Shown piece by piece: positions 1-11,617 of a stretch of 64,000 bases of DNA (its first letter is position 1; the number at the start of each line of letters is the position of its first letter). The notes beneath the pieces were generated by a model that was not told where the DNA came from, did no database searches, and saw only the letters and a list, made by a program, of their open reading frames with translations. This DNA is from Siphonodentalium dalli (Eukaryota > Mollusca > Scaphopoda > Gadilida > Siphonodentaliidae): the NCBI GenBank assembly GCA_032622095.1, contig CP136067.1:43011549-43075548 (forward strand), given 5' to 3'. A program made the position numbers and the translations under genes.

Positions 1-4
1 GAAC

Positions 5-114
5 TCTTTATAACGATTTGTTGGGTGTCGTTATAACGACTTTTAGGAATAAAAACAAGTCGTTATAACGACTTTGTAGAAAATGTATAGCTGCTTGCAA
101 GTCGTTATAACGAG
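5..114. repeat. Three spaced palindromic 14-mers
   Basis: The perfect palindrome GTCGTTATAACGAC occurs at 27-40 and 59-72, and a one-mismatch copy (ending GAG) at 101-114. A weaker half copy (TATAACGA) lies near 9-16. Spacing is 32 and 42 bp, so this is not a strict tandem array. The window edge may cut a longer array. No function can be assigned. Confidence 0.6.
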
Positions 115-2920
115 TTGTGTATTTGTATATTTGAAGTGCGGTTGTATTTCGGGTGGCGGTGGCCCTAATGCGCTTTCGTAAGAGAGAGGATTGTTGCGTT
201 GCTGAGCTTTTGCAATCATGGCGCATGTCAGCAAACTAGCACTACGTGCATTGTTTTTCTTTGCTGTGAGCTCTTCGACGAGATGACTGCTTATGATCAT
301 GGCCAAGAAGTGTGGGTACACTATGATCCTATCAGTCCAAGGGAATGATAAAGCTAGCAACCTTCGAAACACTGCCTGGGTTGCCCATGTACGTCAATGC
401 ATTCGCTGAGTTTATGAGTTGACAAACCATCTGTTTATAAGTTGCTAGCTAACTGGGAAGATCACAATGCGTACACATGGTTAGCCCTATGCTATATGAG
501 AAATGAGTGGATAGAGGTGTCCTTCTGAAAGTTGGTATACTCACTGACCGTATGCCTTTCTATTTCAAGATGACGCACAACCATGTTTAGCATATATTTT
601 ATCGCTAGATTTTGATAAATTGATTGTTTGAAACGTTTTTATTAGAGGGACCCTTCTCCCACGAAGTGTAGAATACTTTGATGGTGAGATCGAGCTAGAT
701 TAACCAGCCACATATATGAAAGCTGGTCCAGTTAATTCTGATGCGGCAAGTCAGACTCGGTTCTTAGATAATTGTTCCGAATCTTGCAAGTCATATACGG
801 TTACGGCCATTATCGGTGCTTACTGGAGATTGGATTACGAAATATGACATCGCCATTATTAATTGTGGGTTTCGTTTTTCCAAAAGATACTAGCTATGTT
901 GTTCGTTTGAAAACGTTTTATGTATATGAACTTATAGATGATATATGTATAATTTCGTCTATACGTATCGATAGTATGACAACAGTGGACATTAGTATGT
1001 GCAAATATCGACGACTATTCAATTTTTAGCCGCCACCTTAGATTTAGGAAACTATTTTTGCATGAGATGTACGATAATAACTTGGCGTCAGTATTCCCAT
1101 CTCAAATGGTTACCACTTTTCCCACACAAATGCCGTTAAAGATCTACTTTTGTGAAAATACGTCTCGGCGTTGTTAATTCTGATCTGATCAATGATTGGT
1201 AATAATTGCTATTGAGAAGCGTGACGAAATTGGTCAATTTCGGTTGGGTGCATTGGTTTGCATGCTGCGTATACCCATTCTCGTCTCAGTTTGCAACCAA
1301 TCCATATACACAGTGTGGAAACCTTGTTATTGGCCAATTAATTGTCGACATTTCACTTAGAAATCATATGAGATGTGAATGTAAAAATAGAGACATTATT
1401 ATGTTTGTGTTGTTGTTCGAAAAGAATCTACTTTCGATTATCGATATCATGGCGATTGTTTTGGCAGTTTGGCGTGTCAGCCCAGGCTATGGTCTTACAA
1501 TCTCGTCCAAATACGGATACGATAGGCGAGAATCGCATGCGTTTTGATATGTCGATGCCGTCTGGAGAGTTTGGCGGGACCAGCATCCCGTCTCGATTTG
1601 CTCAGTCTACCCTTGATGCTATAAACAGTCTACCCTTGTTTTTATGAGCCATCAGGCCTCGATATCAATTTGAAAAAGGGGTGACGTTGCTTCAATAACA
1701 GGTCTTAGACAGTGCCGTCCGCCTCCCCCAAGCCCACCCACCCTAAAAGTGATTTTTCCTATAGTGTTTTTGAAACGTGTCTCTTTGTGGTGTCATTCTT
1801 TTGGTATGATTTTTTACTAAATAACGGGTATGTTAGAGTTACATTTCTTTGAATTTTACAATCGAAACATATTCGCATGCGATGCTGAGTCACGCGGGAC
1901 ACGGCAAACTAAATCGCGCGCAAATTGGCTTGCGATTTTTCAGCATCCCACCCCATTTGGCATGCGATAGCGTTTGTACTAGGTGGTCAGCCGATCGTTG
2001 TTGTCGAATGGTTCCGATTACTTCCGAGCTTCATTCGGCGACTTCGAAATTTGTTTGTATCTGAGAAGATTTCTTACTACAATTACAGTTTTCAAGAATT
2101 AATACGGGCCGAATACGGCACCAATAATATGTCAGCTTGGGGTGTCTTTCTAGTTTTTATGGGCTGTATTATGGTATATCGGACATGTGCAGTTCAATCC
2201 GACATGCATATACATCGAAATGTACATTCTAGTTTTGTCTGTATGAAACGGTCACCATTCATTATTTCATACGTGTAGGAGATGGCTTAAGATAAGCATT
2301 ATGCTTACTGCCAAATCCCATTATAACCATCAATATCTCTCATCATCATACCGTGAATTTTTTACATTATATTGGTTAAAATAAAATATGTTTAAACTAA
2401 TCCGACATCAAGTATATACCATCCGGGAGTGAACTAATGACTGTAAAGGCGGCAACGTAGGGCCAATGGGTTTGAGAGATGAGGATTGATAAAACATTAT
2501 ACCACCAATTATTACCAAAAATTAGATATACATGTAGACATCCTTCAACGAGAGTCTAATGGTGTGGTTCAAAGTTAGCAGAGTGGCGCCAGGGCCAGAA
2601 ACATACGCCATAATTTTCTCGACATTTCACTATTCATTTTTCTATATTTTCCAAATATATAAGCAAGCTATAAGACTAATGATCTATCCCAATCGCTTAA
2701 TCAAACAGATATCGTACAGATTCGATTATGGCGTTAAAATTTAACAGTCTAGAAAAATGATGACCGAATTCACTTGAGCCCCTATACATATCTTCTCAAT
2801 ATTCATATTTATATGGGGACGGGATTTACAGTGAGCTAGCAAAAATGATATAAACATAGTTGATTTGTTATACATGTAAGTTTTGGTTGAGTTATTTATA
2901 TATAGGCGGTGAAAGCGATT
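115..2920. other. Unassigned region, no recognisable gene
   Basis: Only short overlapping ORFs (at most 117 codons) are present. The stretch 1375-1647 reads as a moderately coding-like peptide containing MSMPSGEFGGTSIPSRF, and 1925-2278 as one containing IAFVLGGQPIVVVEWF. Neither matches a family I recognise, and neither has convincing splice signals at both ends. A GCATGCGAT-like motif recurs near 1533, 1873 and 1959. Confidence 0.5.
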
Positions 2921-3374
2921 AATACCACCCGATACGCATAGCATATCAATATATATATAAGGTATTTGTGGTTCAAATACGCCACATATATATAGGGTAT
3001 TTGAGTGGATCAGACTGATGTCATGCTCAATACGCCACCTAAATATACTTATTGCGCGTTCTGTGCAGATTCTCACCACTGCATGTCCTGACCGCCATCT
3101 TGGATATAATAATCGTCGCTTCAAAAGTTTGACGGCTTCTAATATCATTGTATTGCAGTGTTTAGCTATAGTTTTGATTCAGTTTGGAACATATTAATGA
3201 TATTTATATATATAGTAAATCCCAATTTCGCCTTTTCTCAGTTTTCACTCACTATTAACGGGAAATGGGCGATAAGACCAGAATACGCAGTTATATATAC
3301 GTATTTCAGCTTCCAGTACGATATATATAGCCTCGCTATTCGTCATGGACAGTGGCGCATCTGTGTGAGAGGGC
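2921..3374 (+). repeat. Dispersed repeat, copy 1 (inverted partner at 48288-48732)
   Basis: About 450 bp match the reverse complement of 48288-48732 along the whole length. Shared landmarks in order are ACCCGATACGCATAGC, GGTATTTGTGGTTCAAAT, GGATCAGACTGATGTCATG, a CCGCCATCTTGGAT-like core and TACGCAGTTATATATAC. Several short indels separate the copies. No terminal inverted repeats or clear target duplications were seen. The ORFs inside it carry no recognisable domain. It is probably an old non-autonomous mobile element. Confidence 0.75.
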
Positions 3375-5549
3375 GGCGCACTGTAAATAGTTCAAATGTT
3401 CTCTATATATTATTAAATACTTATTGGATAATCGTTCACTGCAGCACACGCGCGTATGTATGGGCCTAGATTGCCCTATATGTCCTATATAATGGTGACG
3501 TTTACCACTATAATTAAGTTCATAATAAGCATCTGTAAAGTTCTATATAATTAATTTTAAATGGACACGAAATTAAGTGTGATTTAAAAATAATTGCATA
3601 TAAAATATAGGATTATTTTGAATATGTTATACAAAAATAATATCAAGGGCGAGGTCGCTGTTGCATCGTGGGGTGGGGTTGTGGTGGCATGCAGTCTATA
3701 AAGGAACTTAGATATTATTCTGAATCAATTAGGCCTATATATATGCCATTTTGTTGGAATCGGGCTTGGGACTCGGAGGAAGAATTTAGCTAGGATAGGT
3801 TTGGGTGAATACTCTATATATACATCCGTGCATGCCTTAGGGCCTATACATGCCTAGATTTATGGGTGGAGGATCGCTCGAGAATGATTATTTATCGATA
3901 ATAACATATAGCCTACCGGTATCCATGCATCCATGTTTTACAGTTTATAACATGAACACGATATGGATACAATTATATGTACGTGTAGGCCAACGTATGT
4001 AGTATATATAGGCCTACATATATATATGTATATATCTAGGCCTATATATAGGCCAATACTAGTTTATGAAATTCAGAATGTGCATATTTGTAACCGTACG
4101 GCAGGCGCCCGAATTTTAGGGGGGGGGGGCTAAGACTTTTTACCCAAATTTTTGTTACATGATATATGGTTGTAACACATTTTTTGTAGAATATAGCTTT
4201 TTACATTGTATAGGCCTATACTGGTTACCGGTAATTCGCGGTCTATAATTATAACAAAATAAATTCAAATTAACCTTAAATATGTATCATTCTGGCAGAA
4301 AATGTAATTTGCCGTAATTTCCCCTTGAAATACCATTCAATTTGACCGAATTAATGACAATTATCATATTTTAACTATCGTCACCCCGACACAGACATAT
4401 AGGCAAACATGTACTTAATATCAGTAAGATCCACCAAACCTCTATTCTATTGTAGAATCTACAATTTCACTTTATGTACTTGAATGTATACATGTATTGA
4501 TGTAAATGTCCTTTTGTTATGTTCTTTATATGTGTTGGTAATAATCTAATATTGGATTCTATACCAAATAAACAATTTGAATTTGAATTTGAATTTATAG
4601 TTCGATCCAGCTTTTTGATAATTTTATTCCTAATTTTCAATAGAACGCACGTGATGATGATACATTTTGCACGTTATTTTTTTTTTTCGTCTGGAGTGGA
4701 TTTATTCCACTGGAGATGTTCTTTGTAGAGAAACAAACTTATCACACACGTATTGCTGTTATTTGACAATAAATTAACTGTTCTAAGACTTTATATGGAC
4801 CAGAAACTGCGAGTGGGAGATGGTCACAAACAGCTTATTTAAGTTGAACAGAACAGCTTCAACACTGACAACAGGTCTGGAAAATAATGACGTGGAAATT
4901 CAGCATCTTCAAGTATAACTATAAGTTATAACCAGTGAAGGGTCTGGGAAATGTGAAAATTCAGCTGTCCTAGTTGATTTTGAACAGCTATATATTATAC
5001 TCTCTAGCTGGTCACTTTTATGCAACATGACAAAATATTTAAAATGCGCATAAAAAACTGGTCCGACTCCAAGTCTGCTCGTTAGAAAACCAGCTAAAAT
5101 ATCATATTTGGATAGACAAAATGCTATTTTTCATCCAAGACTGCCCCATTCCATTTTATTTTAAATGAATCAGTAACGTTCCGTAAGGTCACATCGGGTC
5201 ATCACTATGCACCAAGCTATTAATCGCTCACTTACACTACTGTAGTACTGTACTGTTATTGATATGATTGACACGATATTCATACAATATGATACATATA
5301 ATTTATAACTGCAGGGTTTTTTTTTTATGCACCATCCGCTTATTATTTCTGTCAGTTCCGATTTAGGCAGTTCTGAATGTTTTGTTCACAAAAAGTCCTA
5401 CTAGTATCCAAACTTTACAATCGTACATGATTCCTCTACAAAGCATAATTGCTTTACCAAGAACTTTCTCAAATTAAGGACACCAGATTCGTTCATTTAG
5501 AATTTTAATTCTTTCATGACTGGAACTTCCTGAAATGAACTTCCTGAAT
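3375..5549. other. Unassigned AT-rich region with simple repeats
   Basis: No gene was recognised. Low-complexity patches include AGGCCTATATA-type repeats (3730-4055), a run of ten G near 4120-4129 and a GAATTT hexamer repeat (4576-4596). A ~30-bp stretch near 4939-4968 (GGTCTGGGAAATGTGAAA, then ATTCAGCT) recurs inverted at 6028-6058. Confidence 0.5.
4001..4055. repeat. TA / AGGCCTA-rich simple repeat
   Basis: Alternating TATATA tracts are interrupted by AGGCCTA palindromes. The same motif is scattered through 3730-4220 and near 27600-27690. It is simple-sequence DNA with no coding content. Confidence 0.6.
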
Positions 5550-5610
5550 GTGCCAATGCATTATCTTGTATATGTGAGATGGAAATAATTTATATGAGAA
5601 TACATTGGCC
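5550..5610. repeat. Diverged copy of the 67-bp palindrome of the 51709-52101 element
   Basis: TGCCAATGCATTATCTTGTA begins this stretch and GAATACATTGGCCTAAC ends it. Both match the arms of the palindromes at 51859-51925 and 52007-52073 (CCAATGCATTCTCTTATATA and its complement), with a degenerate middle. This suggests the palindrome spread independently of the larger element that contains it at 51.7 kb. Confidence 0.5.
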
Positions 5611-6072
5611 TAACAATATTTACCTTGTGTTGACATTGTAAGCCCTTGGATTCACATATATATGATCGAGGCTCCTATGGGAGACCGGCCTGCATTTACC
5701 GTATAAGAGCATGCTTACTGCTTAGTATATGGTCTTTAATGCTGCACCAGTGCAGCTCCCATCATGAAAGGGTTATAAAGAGACCCGTAAACAGGGACAC
5801 CAGAGAAGGGGGCATTTGCCCCCCCCCCCTCCCCCCCCCCCCTGCCCTGGCCCAGGAGAGTCCAGTGGGTACCCGAAAAGTGCCCTGCTGACTGGTTTGC
5901 CCCGCTTGCCCTTGGGTGCTTCCGGTGTCCTTGCCCGTAAACAGTTTTTGATGTGCATTTTCCCAATTTTGTCTCATTGCATAACAGTTACTGACTGGAG
6001 GGTACCGTGTAATATATAGCTGAATTCAGCTATTGTAGCTGAATTTTCACATTTGCCAGATCTGGTGATATT
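5611..6072. other. Unassigned; includes a 24-nt C-rich tract
   Basis: No gene was recognised. A pyrimidine tract at 5819-5842 (C except one T at 5830) makes glycine/proline-rich artefact ORFs on both strands. The duplicated motif CCGTAAACAG flanks it at about 5786 and 5936. Confidence 0.5.
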
Positions 6073-6361
6073 TTTAGCTCAACTTGACAAAGTCAAGTTT
6101 GAGCTATAATTGCCATGGGTTGGTATCTTTCGTCCGTCTGTGCGTGAATGTACTAGCAGCCATCTGTCAATAATTTCCATTAGAACACCTACAGGTCACA
6201 TCTCTCATCCAATCGTCACCAAACACATATGGATCTTTAGAGTGACCTCTAAGCTCTAGATGGGAGCCTTAATTTTTTTCAGAAAATCGTTAAAAAAACA
6301 TGGCCATCATCAATTTAAAATTTGAATCCATCCGCACACCCGTATTTATTGGAGAATTGTT
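6073..6361 (+). mobile_element. Family B element, 5' part (split by element A1)
   Basis: It begins with TTTAGCTCAACTTGACAAAG, a sequence folding into a hairpin (CTTGAC pairs with GTCAAG, then AGCTCAA with TTTGAGCT). A CGTCCGTCTGTGCG stretch follows, then a core half reading ACAGGTCACATCTCTCATCC ... ATATGGATCTTTAGAGTGACC. The sequence stops at GAGAATTGTTTT, exactly where family A sequence starts. It resumes at about 10447. Other B copies lie at 13265-13480 and 35945-36110. Confidence 0.65.
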
Positions 6362-9300
6362 TTTAGCTCAACTTTACTTTGTAAAGTTTGAGCTATTGCC
6401 ATGGCTTGGTATCCGTCGTCCGTGTGAGGGTGTGTGTGTGCGTGTGTGATGCGTCAACAATTTCCTTTAGCACAGGCTGCAGTTCGTACCTTTGGTCAGA
6501 TTATTATGAAATTTGTCATGAATGTTAACAATGACATGTAGATGGGAACGAGTCATTTTGGGGTCATTTGGCCGAAAAACATGGCCGCCAGCAGCCATCT
6601 TGGATTTTACTCTTTGTATGACTAAATTCTTTAGCACGGGCTACAGGTCGTACCTTTAGTCTGATCATTTAAAAATTTGTCATGAATGTTAACAATGACA
6701 TGTATATGGGAACGACTCATTTTGGGGTCATTTGGCCGAAAAACATGGCCGCCAGCAGCCATCTTGGATTTTACTCTTTGTATGACTAAATTCTTTAGCA
6801 CGGGCTACAGGTCGTACCTTTAGTCTGATCATCATAAAATTTGTCATGAATGTTAACAATGACATGTAGATGGAAACGAGTCATTTTGGGGGCATTCGGC
6901 CAAAAAACATGGCCGCCAGCAGCCATCTTGGATTTTACTCTTTGTATGACTAAATCGTTTAGCACGGGCTACAGTTCGTACCTTTAGTCTTATCATCATA
7001 AAATTTGTCATGGTTGTTAACAATGGCATGTAGATTGGAACGAGTCATTTTGGGGTCATTCGGCCGAAAAACATGGCCGCCAGCAGCCATCTTTGATTTC
7101 AAAATTTAATTCATTAGCATGGGCCACAGGTCGTACTGTTCGTCTGATCATCAAAAAATTTGTCATAAATGTTAACAATGACATGTAGATGGGAACGAGT
7201 AATTTTGGGGTTATTCAGCCGAAAAACATGGCCACCAGCAGCCATCTTGGATTTTACTCTTTGTATGACTAAATCCTTTAGCACGGGCTTCAGGTCGTAC
7301 CTTTAGTCTGATCATCATAAAATTTGTTATGTATGTTAATAATGACATGTAGATGGGAACGGGTCATTTTGGGGTCTTTCGGCCAAAAAACATGGCCGCC
7401 AGCAGCCATCTTGGATTTTACTCTTTGTATGACTAAATCCTTTAGCACGGGCTTCAGGTCGTACCTTTAGTCTGATCATCATAAAATTTGTAATGAATGT
7501 TAATATTGACATGTAGATGCGAACGAGTGATTTCGGGGTCGTTCGGTCAAAAAACATGGCCGCCAGCAGCCATCTTGGATTTTACTCTTTGCAATACTAA
7601 ATCCTTTCCCGCGGGCTGCAGGTCGTAGCTTTGATCGGAACTTCATGAAATTTGATATGGATGTTAACAATGACATGTAGATGGGAACGAGTCATTTTGG
7701 GGTCGTTCAGCCAAAAAACATGGCCACCAGCAGCCATCTTAGATTTTACTCTTTGCATGACTAAATCCTTTGGCGCCGGCTACAGGTCGTACCTTTTGTC
7801 TGATCTTTATGCAATTTGTCATGAATGTTGACATTGACATGTAGATGGGAACGAGTGATTTTGGGGTCGTTCAGCTAAAAAACATGGCCGCCAGCAGCCA
7901 TCTTTTACTATTTGCATGACTAAATCCTTTGGTGCGGGCTGCAGGTCGTACCTTTAGTAGAATCTTCATGAAATTTGTCACGGCTGTTGACATTGACATG
8001 TAGATGGGAACAAGTCATTTTGGGGTCGTTCGGCCAAAAAACATGGCCACCAGCAGCCATCTTGGATTTTACTCTTTGCATGACTAAATCCTTTGGTGCG
8101 GGCTGCAGGTCGTACCTTTGGTAGCATCTTCATGAAATTTGTCATGGCTGTTGACATTGACATGTAGATGGGAACGAGTCATTTTGGGGTCATTCGACCA
8201 AAAAACATGGTCACTGGTGGCCCATCTTGGATTTCAAAATTAAATCCATTGGCGCGGGCGGGCTACATGTCGTACTATTCGTCTTATTGTCACGGAATTT
8301 GTCATGAATGTTAACAATGACATGTAGATGGGAACGAATCATTTTGGGGTCATTTGGCCAAGAAACATGGCCGCCAGCAGCCATCTTGGATTTTACTCTT
8401 TGCATGACTAAATCCTTTCCCGCGGGCTGCAGGTCGTAGCTTTGATCGGAACTTCATGAAATTTGTCATGGATGTTAACAATGACATGTAGATGGGAACG
8501 AGTCATTTTGGGGTCGTTCAGCCAAAAAACATGGCCACCAGCAGCCATCTTAGATTTTACTCTTTGCATGACTAAATCCTTTGCGCCGGCTACAGGTCGT
8601 ACCTTTAGTCTGATCTTTATGCAATTTGTCATGAATGTTGACATTGACATGTAGATGGGAACGAGTGATTTTGGGGTCATTCGGCCAAAAAACATGGCCG
8701 CCAGCAGCCATCTTGGATTTCAAAATTAAATCCATTGGCGAGGGCTACAGGTTGTACTGTTAGTCTGATCATCATGAAATTTGTCATGGATGTTAATATT
8801 GACATGTAGATGGGAACGAGTGATTTTGGGGTCGTTCAGCTAAAAAACATGGCCGTCAGCAGCCATCTTGGATTTTACTATTTGCATGACTAAATCCTTT
8901 GGTGCGGGCTGCAGGTCGTACCTTTAGTAGAATCTTCATGAAATTTGTCACGGCTGTTGACATTGACATGTAGATGGGAACAAGTCATTTTGGGGTCGTT
9001 CGGCCAAAAACATGGCCACCAGCAGCCATCTTGGATTTTACTCTTTGTATGACTAAATTCTTTAGCATGGGCTACAGGTCGTACCTTTAGTCTGATCATC
9101 ATAAAATTAGTCATGAATGTTAACAATGACATGTAGATGGGAACGAGTCATTTTGGGGTCATTTGGCCAAAAAATATGGCCGCCAGCAGCCATCTTGGAT
9201 TTTACTCTTTGTATGACTAAATTCTTTAGCACGGGCTACAGGTTGTACCTTTAGTCTGATCATCATAAAATTTGTCATGAATGTTAATAATGACATGTAG

Positions 9301-10446
9301 ATGGGAACGAGTCATTTTGGGGGCATTCGGCCAAAAAACATGGCCGCCAGCAGCCATCTTGGATTTTACTCTTTGTATGACTAAATCGTTTAGCACGGGC
9401 TACAGTTCGTACCTTTATTCTGATCATCATAAAATTTGTCATGGATGTTAACAATGGCATGTAGATGGGAACCGAATCATTTTGGGGTCATTCGGCCGAA
9501 AAACATGGTCGCCAGCGGCCATCTTTGATTCAAAATTCAATCCATTAGCACAGGCTACAGGTCGTACTGTTAACTGTTAATATTGACATGTAGATGAGAA
9601 CGATTGATTTTGGGGTCGTTCGGTCAAAAAACATGGCCGCCAGCAGCCATCTTGGATTTTACTCTTTGCATGACTAAATCCTTTCCCGTGGGCTACAGGT
9701 TGTACCTTTTGTCTGATCTTTATGCAATTTCTCATGGATGTTAATATTGACATGTAGATGGGAACGAGTGATTTTGGGGTCGTTCAGCTAAAAAACATGG
9801 CCGCCAGCAGCCATCTTGGATTTTACTCTTTGCATGACTAAATCCTTTGGTGCGGGCTGCAGGTCGTACCTTTGGTTGAATCTTCATGAAATTTGTCATG
9901 GCTGTTGACATTGACATGTAGATGGGAATGAGTCATTTTGGGGTCGTTCGGCCAAAAAACATGGCCACCAGCGGCCATCTTGGATTTTTCTCTTTGCATG
10001 ACTAAATCCTTTGGTGCGGGCTGCAGGTCGTACCTTTGGTTGAATCTTCATGAAATTTGTCATGGCTGTTGACATTGACATGTAGATGTAGATGGGAACG
10101 AGTCATTTTGGGGTCATTCGACCAAAAAACATGGCCACTGTTGGCCCATCTTGGATTTCAAAATTAAATCCATTGGCACGGGCGGGCTACATGTCGTACT
10201 ATTCGTCTGATAATCATAAAATTTGTCATGGATGTTAATAATGACATGTAGATGGGAACAAGTTATTTTGGGGTCATTCGGCCAAAAAACATGGCCACCA
10301 GCAGCCATCTTGGATTTTACTCTTTGCATGACTAAATCCTTTGGCACAGGTAAGACATTTCAATCAGCATCTTTCCTATTTCTCCATTTACTGTAAACCA
10401 TTAAATTATATTCCCCTACCTAAGTTGAGCTACAGTGTCATTGACA
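6362..10446 (+). mobile_element. Family A element A1: non-autonomous tandem-core element, HINE/pearl-like
   Basis: The left end is TTTTAGCTCAACTTTAC, with a hairpin (CTTTAC/GTAAAG plus AGCTCAA/TTTGAGCT). A GT-rich leader (CGTCCGTGTGAGGGTGTGTG) follows, then 24 head-to-tail core units, then a unique tail ending AAGTTGAGCTACAGTGTCA + TTGACA. AAGTTGAGCTA in the tail is complementary to TAGCTCAACTT at the left end, and TGTCATTGACA at the right tip is itself a small hairpin. There is no protein-coding capacity. Paired ends, terminal hairpin and a tandem core resemble Helentron-associated (HINE/DINE-1) elements and bivalve 'pearl' elements; that class assignment is inference. Confidence 0.7.
6480..10350 (+). 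repeat. Core array of A1: 24 units of 155-164 bp
   Basis: Counting starts at the CCAGCAGCCATCTTGG-type landmark gives 6587, 6751, 6915, 7079, 7234, 7398, 7562, 7726, 7890, 8049, 8213, 8373, 8537, 8700, 8855, 9018, 9182, 9346, 9511, 9649, 9803, 9967, 10137 and 10297. The main spacing is 164 bp. A 155-bp variant replaces TTTACTCTTTGCATGAC by TTCAAAATT. Each unit has GGGCTACAGGTCGTACC, ATGACATGTAGATGGGAACG, CATTTTGGGGTCATTCGGCC and the ATGGCCGCC/GCCATCTTGG pair. ORFs on the minus strand here are by-products of the repeat. Confidence 0.9.
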
Positions 10447-11060
10447 ATTTCATTAAATTTTACAGGCATGTTTAAATGTAGGATCGAATCTAGATCGACT
10501 CTGGGTGGGAGCTATCGAAAAACATGGCCACGAGCAGCCATCTTGGATTTTACTCTTTGCATGAGTAAATTATTTGGCACACCCTACAGACTGCAACTCA
10601 TATGATCATAATTCAGTGACCACTTGATAGGAGCCATCATTTTTTTCTTCTGAATTTCGTTGAAAAACATGACTGCCAGCAGCCATCTTGGATTTTACTC
10701 TTTGCATGACTAAATTCTTCGGTACATCCACATCCCTTATCCGATCATCACCAAACTTCATATGGATCTTCGAGGTAACCACTAGATTTGATCCATCATT
10801 TTTTTCTCAAATTTCGTTCGAAAACATGGCCCCCAGTGGCCATCTTGGATTTTACTCTTTGTATGACTAAATCCTTCGGCATGCGCACTACAGGCCACAG
10901 CCCTTATCCGATTGTCATCAAATTTCAAATGGATCTTAGGGATGACCACCAGATTTGAGCCATCTAATTTTTCCAAATTTTGTTGAAAAACATGACGACC
11001 AGCGGCCATCTTGGATTTTACTCTTTGCATGACTAAATTCTTTCCGGCACTCAACGTGTT
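10447..11060 (+). mobile_element. Family B element, 3' part with four core units
   Basis: B sequence resumes after A1 (TTTTACAGGCATGTTTAAATG matches GCTGTACAGGCTTGTTTAGG of the B copy near 13480). It continues as four units with landmarks near 10513, 10675, 10833 and 11000. Each pairs an A-like half (AGCGGCCATCTTGGATTTTA) with a B-specific half (CCCTTATCCGATTGTCATCA ... ATGGATCTTAGGGATGACC). No coding capacity is seen. Confidence 0.65.
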
Positions 11061-11617
11061 AACATATTAAAAACCATTGGATTAAATGTTAATCGTTAGC
11101 CTCTTGTCTAAAGAAATGTAGAGGTCTGGCATACAGGTTAGATAATGTGCGAGCTTGAGGATGTCATATAATTTTCTGTATTTTTATAAACAATTTCTAT
11201 GCTCTACTCAAACAATAACATTTAGTCTGTCAAACAATATGAGAACTGGCAAAATCACAAATTGGAACGAATGCAACTAATTAATTATCTATTCGTCGAA
11301 GCCATTATACATATACTAAAATGAGATTCAATTTCTAGTTTTGTTGACAGACTTAATGACACCATATAACAAGATATCTCTAATTCATGAACCTGATGTG
11401 ACAGTCATTATTCATTTCAGATTTATTATACCCCCATGACTGAAGGAAATGGTGGATAAATAATTATACTGAATTACATGCGTCTGACCCTGCATCTGTC
11501 CAAGCAGATATCTCCAAAACCTGTTGTTGGATCTCAATGATATATGGTATGGTTGTTTACTACTGTGAGGATATTCAATACAGCTTGGGTTTTCCATTCT
11601 ACAGTTATCCATTTTTG
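11061..11617. other. Unassigned; includes part of another repeat interrupted by A2
   Basis: Nothing gene-like was found. From about 11440 it carries CATCTGTCCAAGCAGATATC and TGTTGTTGGATCTCAATGA, which recur near 13195-13240 and more loosely at 23385-23460. Element A2 therefore appears to sit inside an older repeat (called C here). Confidence 0.45.

Noticed and set aside
1925-2278. ORF with IAFVLGGQPIVVVEWF, briefly considered as a BRCT-like end
   Set aside because: No other BRCT landmarks, no splice context, AT-rich tail; probably chance.
5736-5977. Glycine- or proline-rich ORFs around the C tract
   Set aside because: Low-complexity translation of a poly-C/poly-G tract.
6480-10350. CRISPR array or centromeric satellite
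   Set aside because: Units are 155-164 bp without spacers in eukaryotic DNA, and the array is bounded by element-specific ends, so it is the core of a mobile element.
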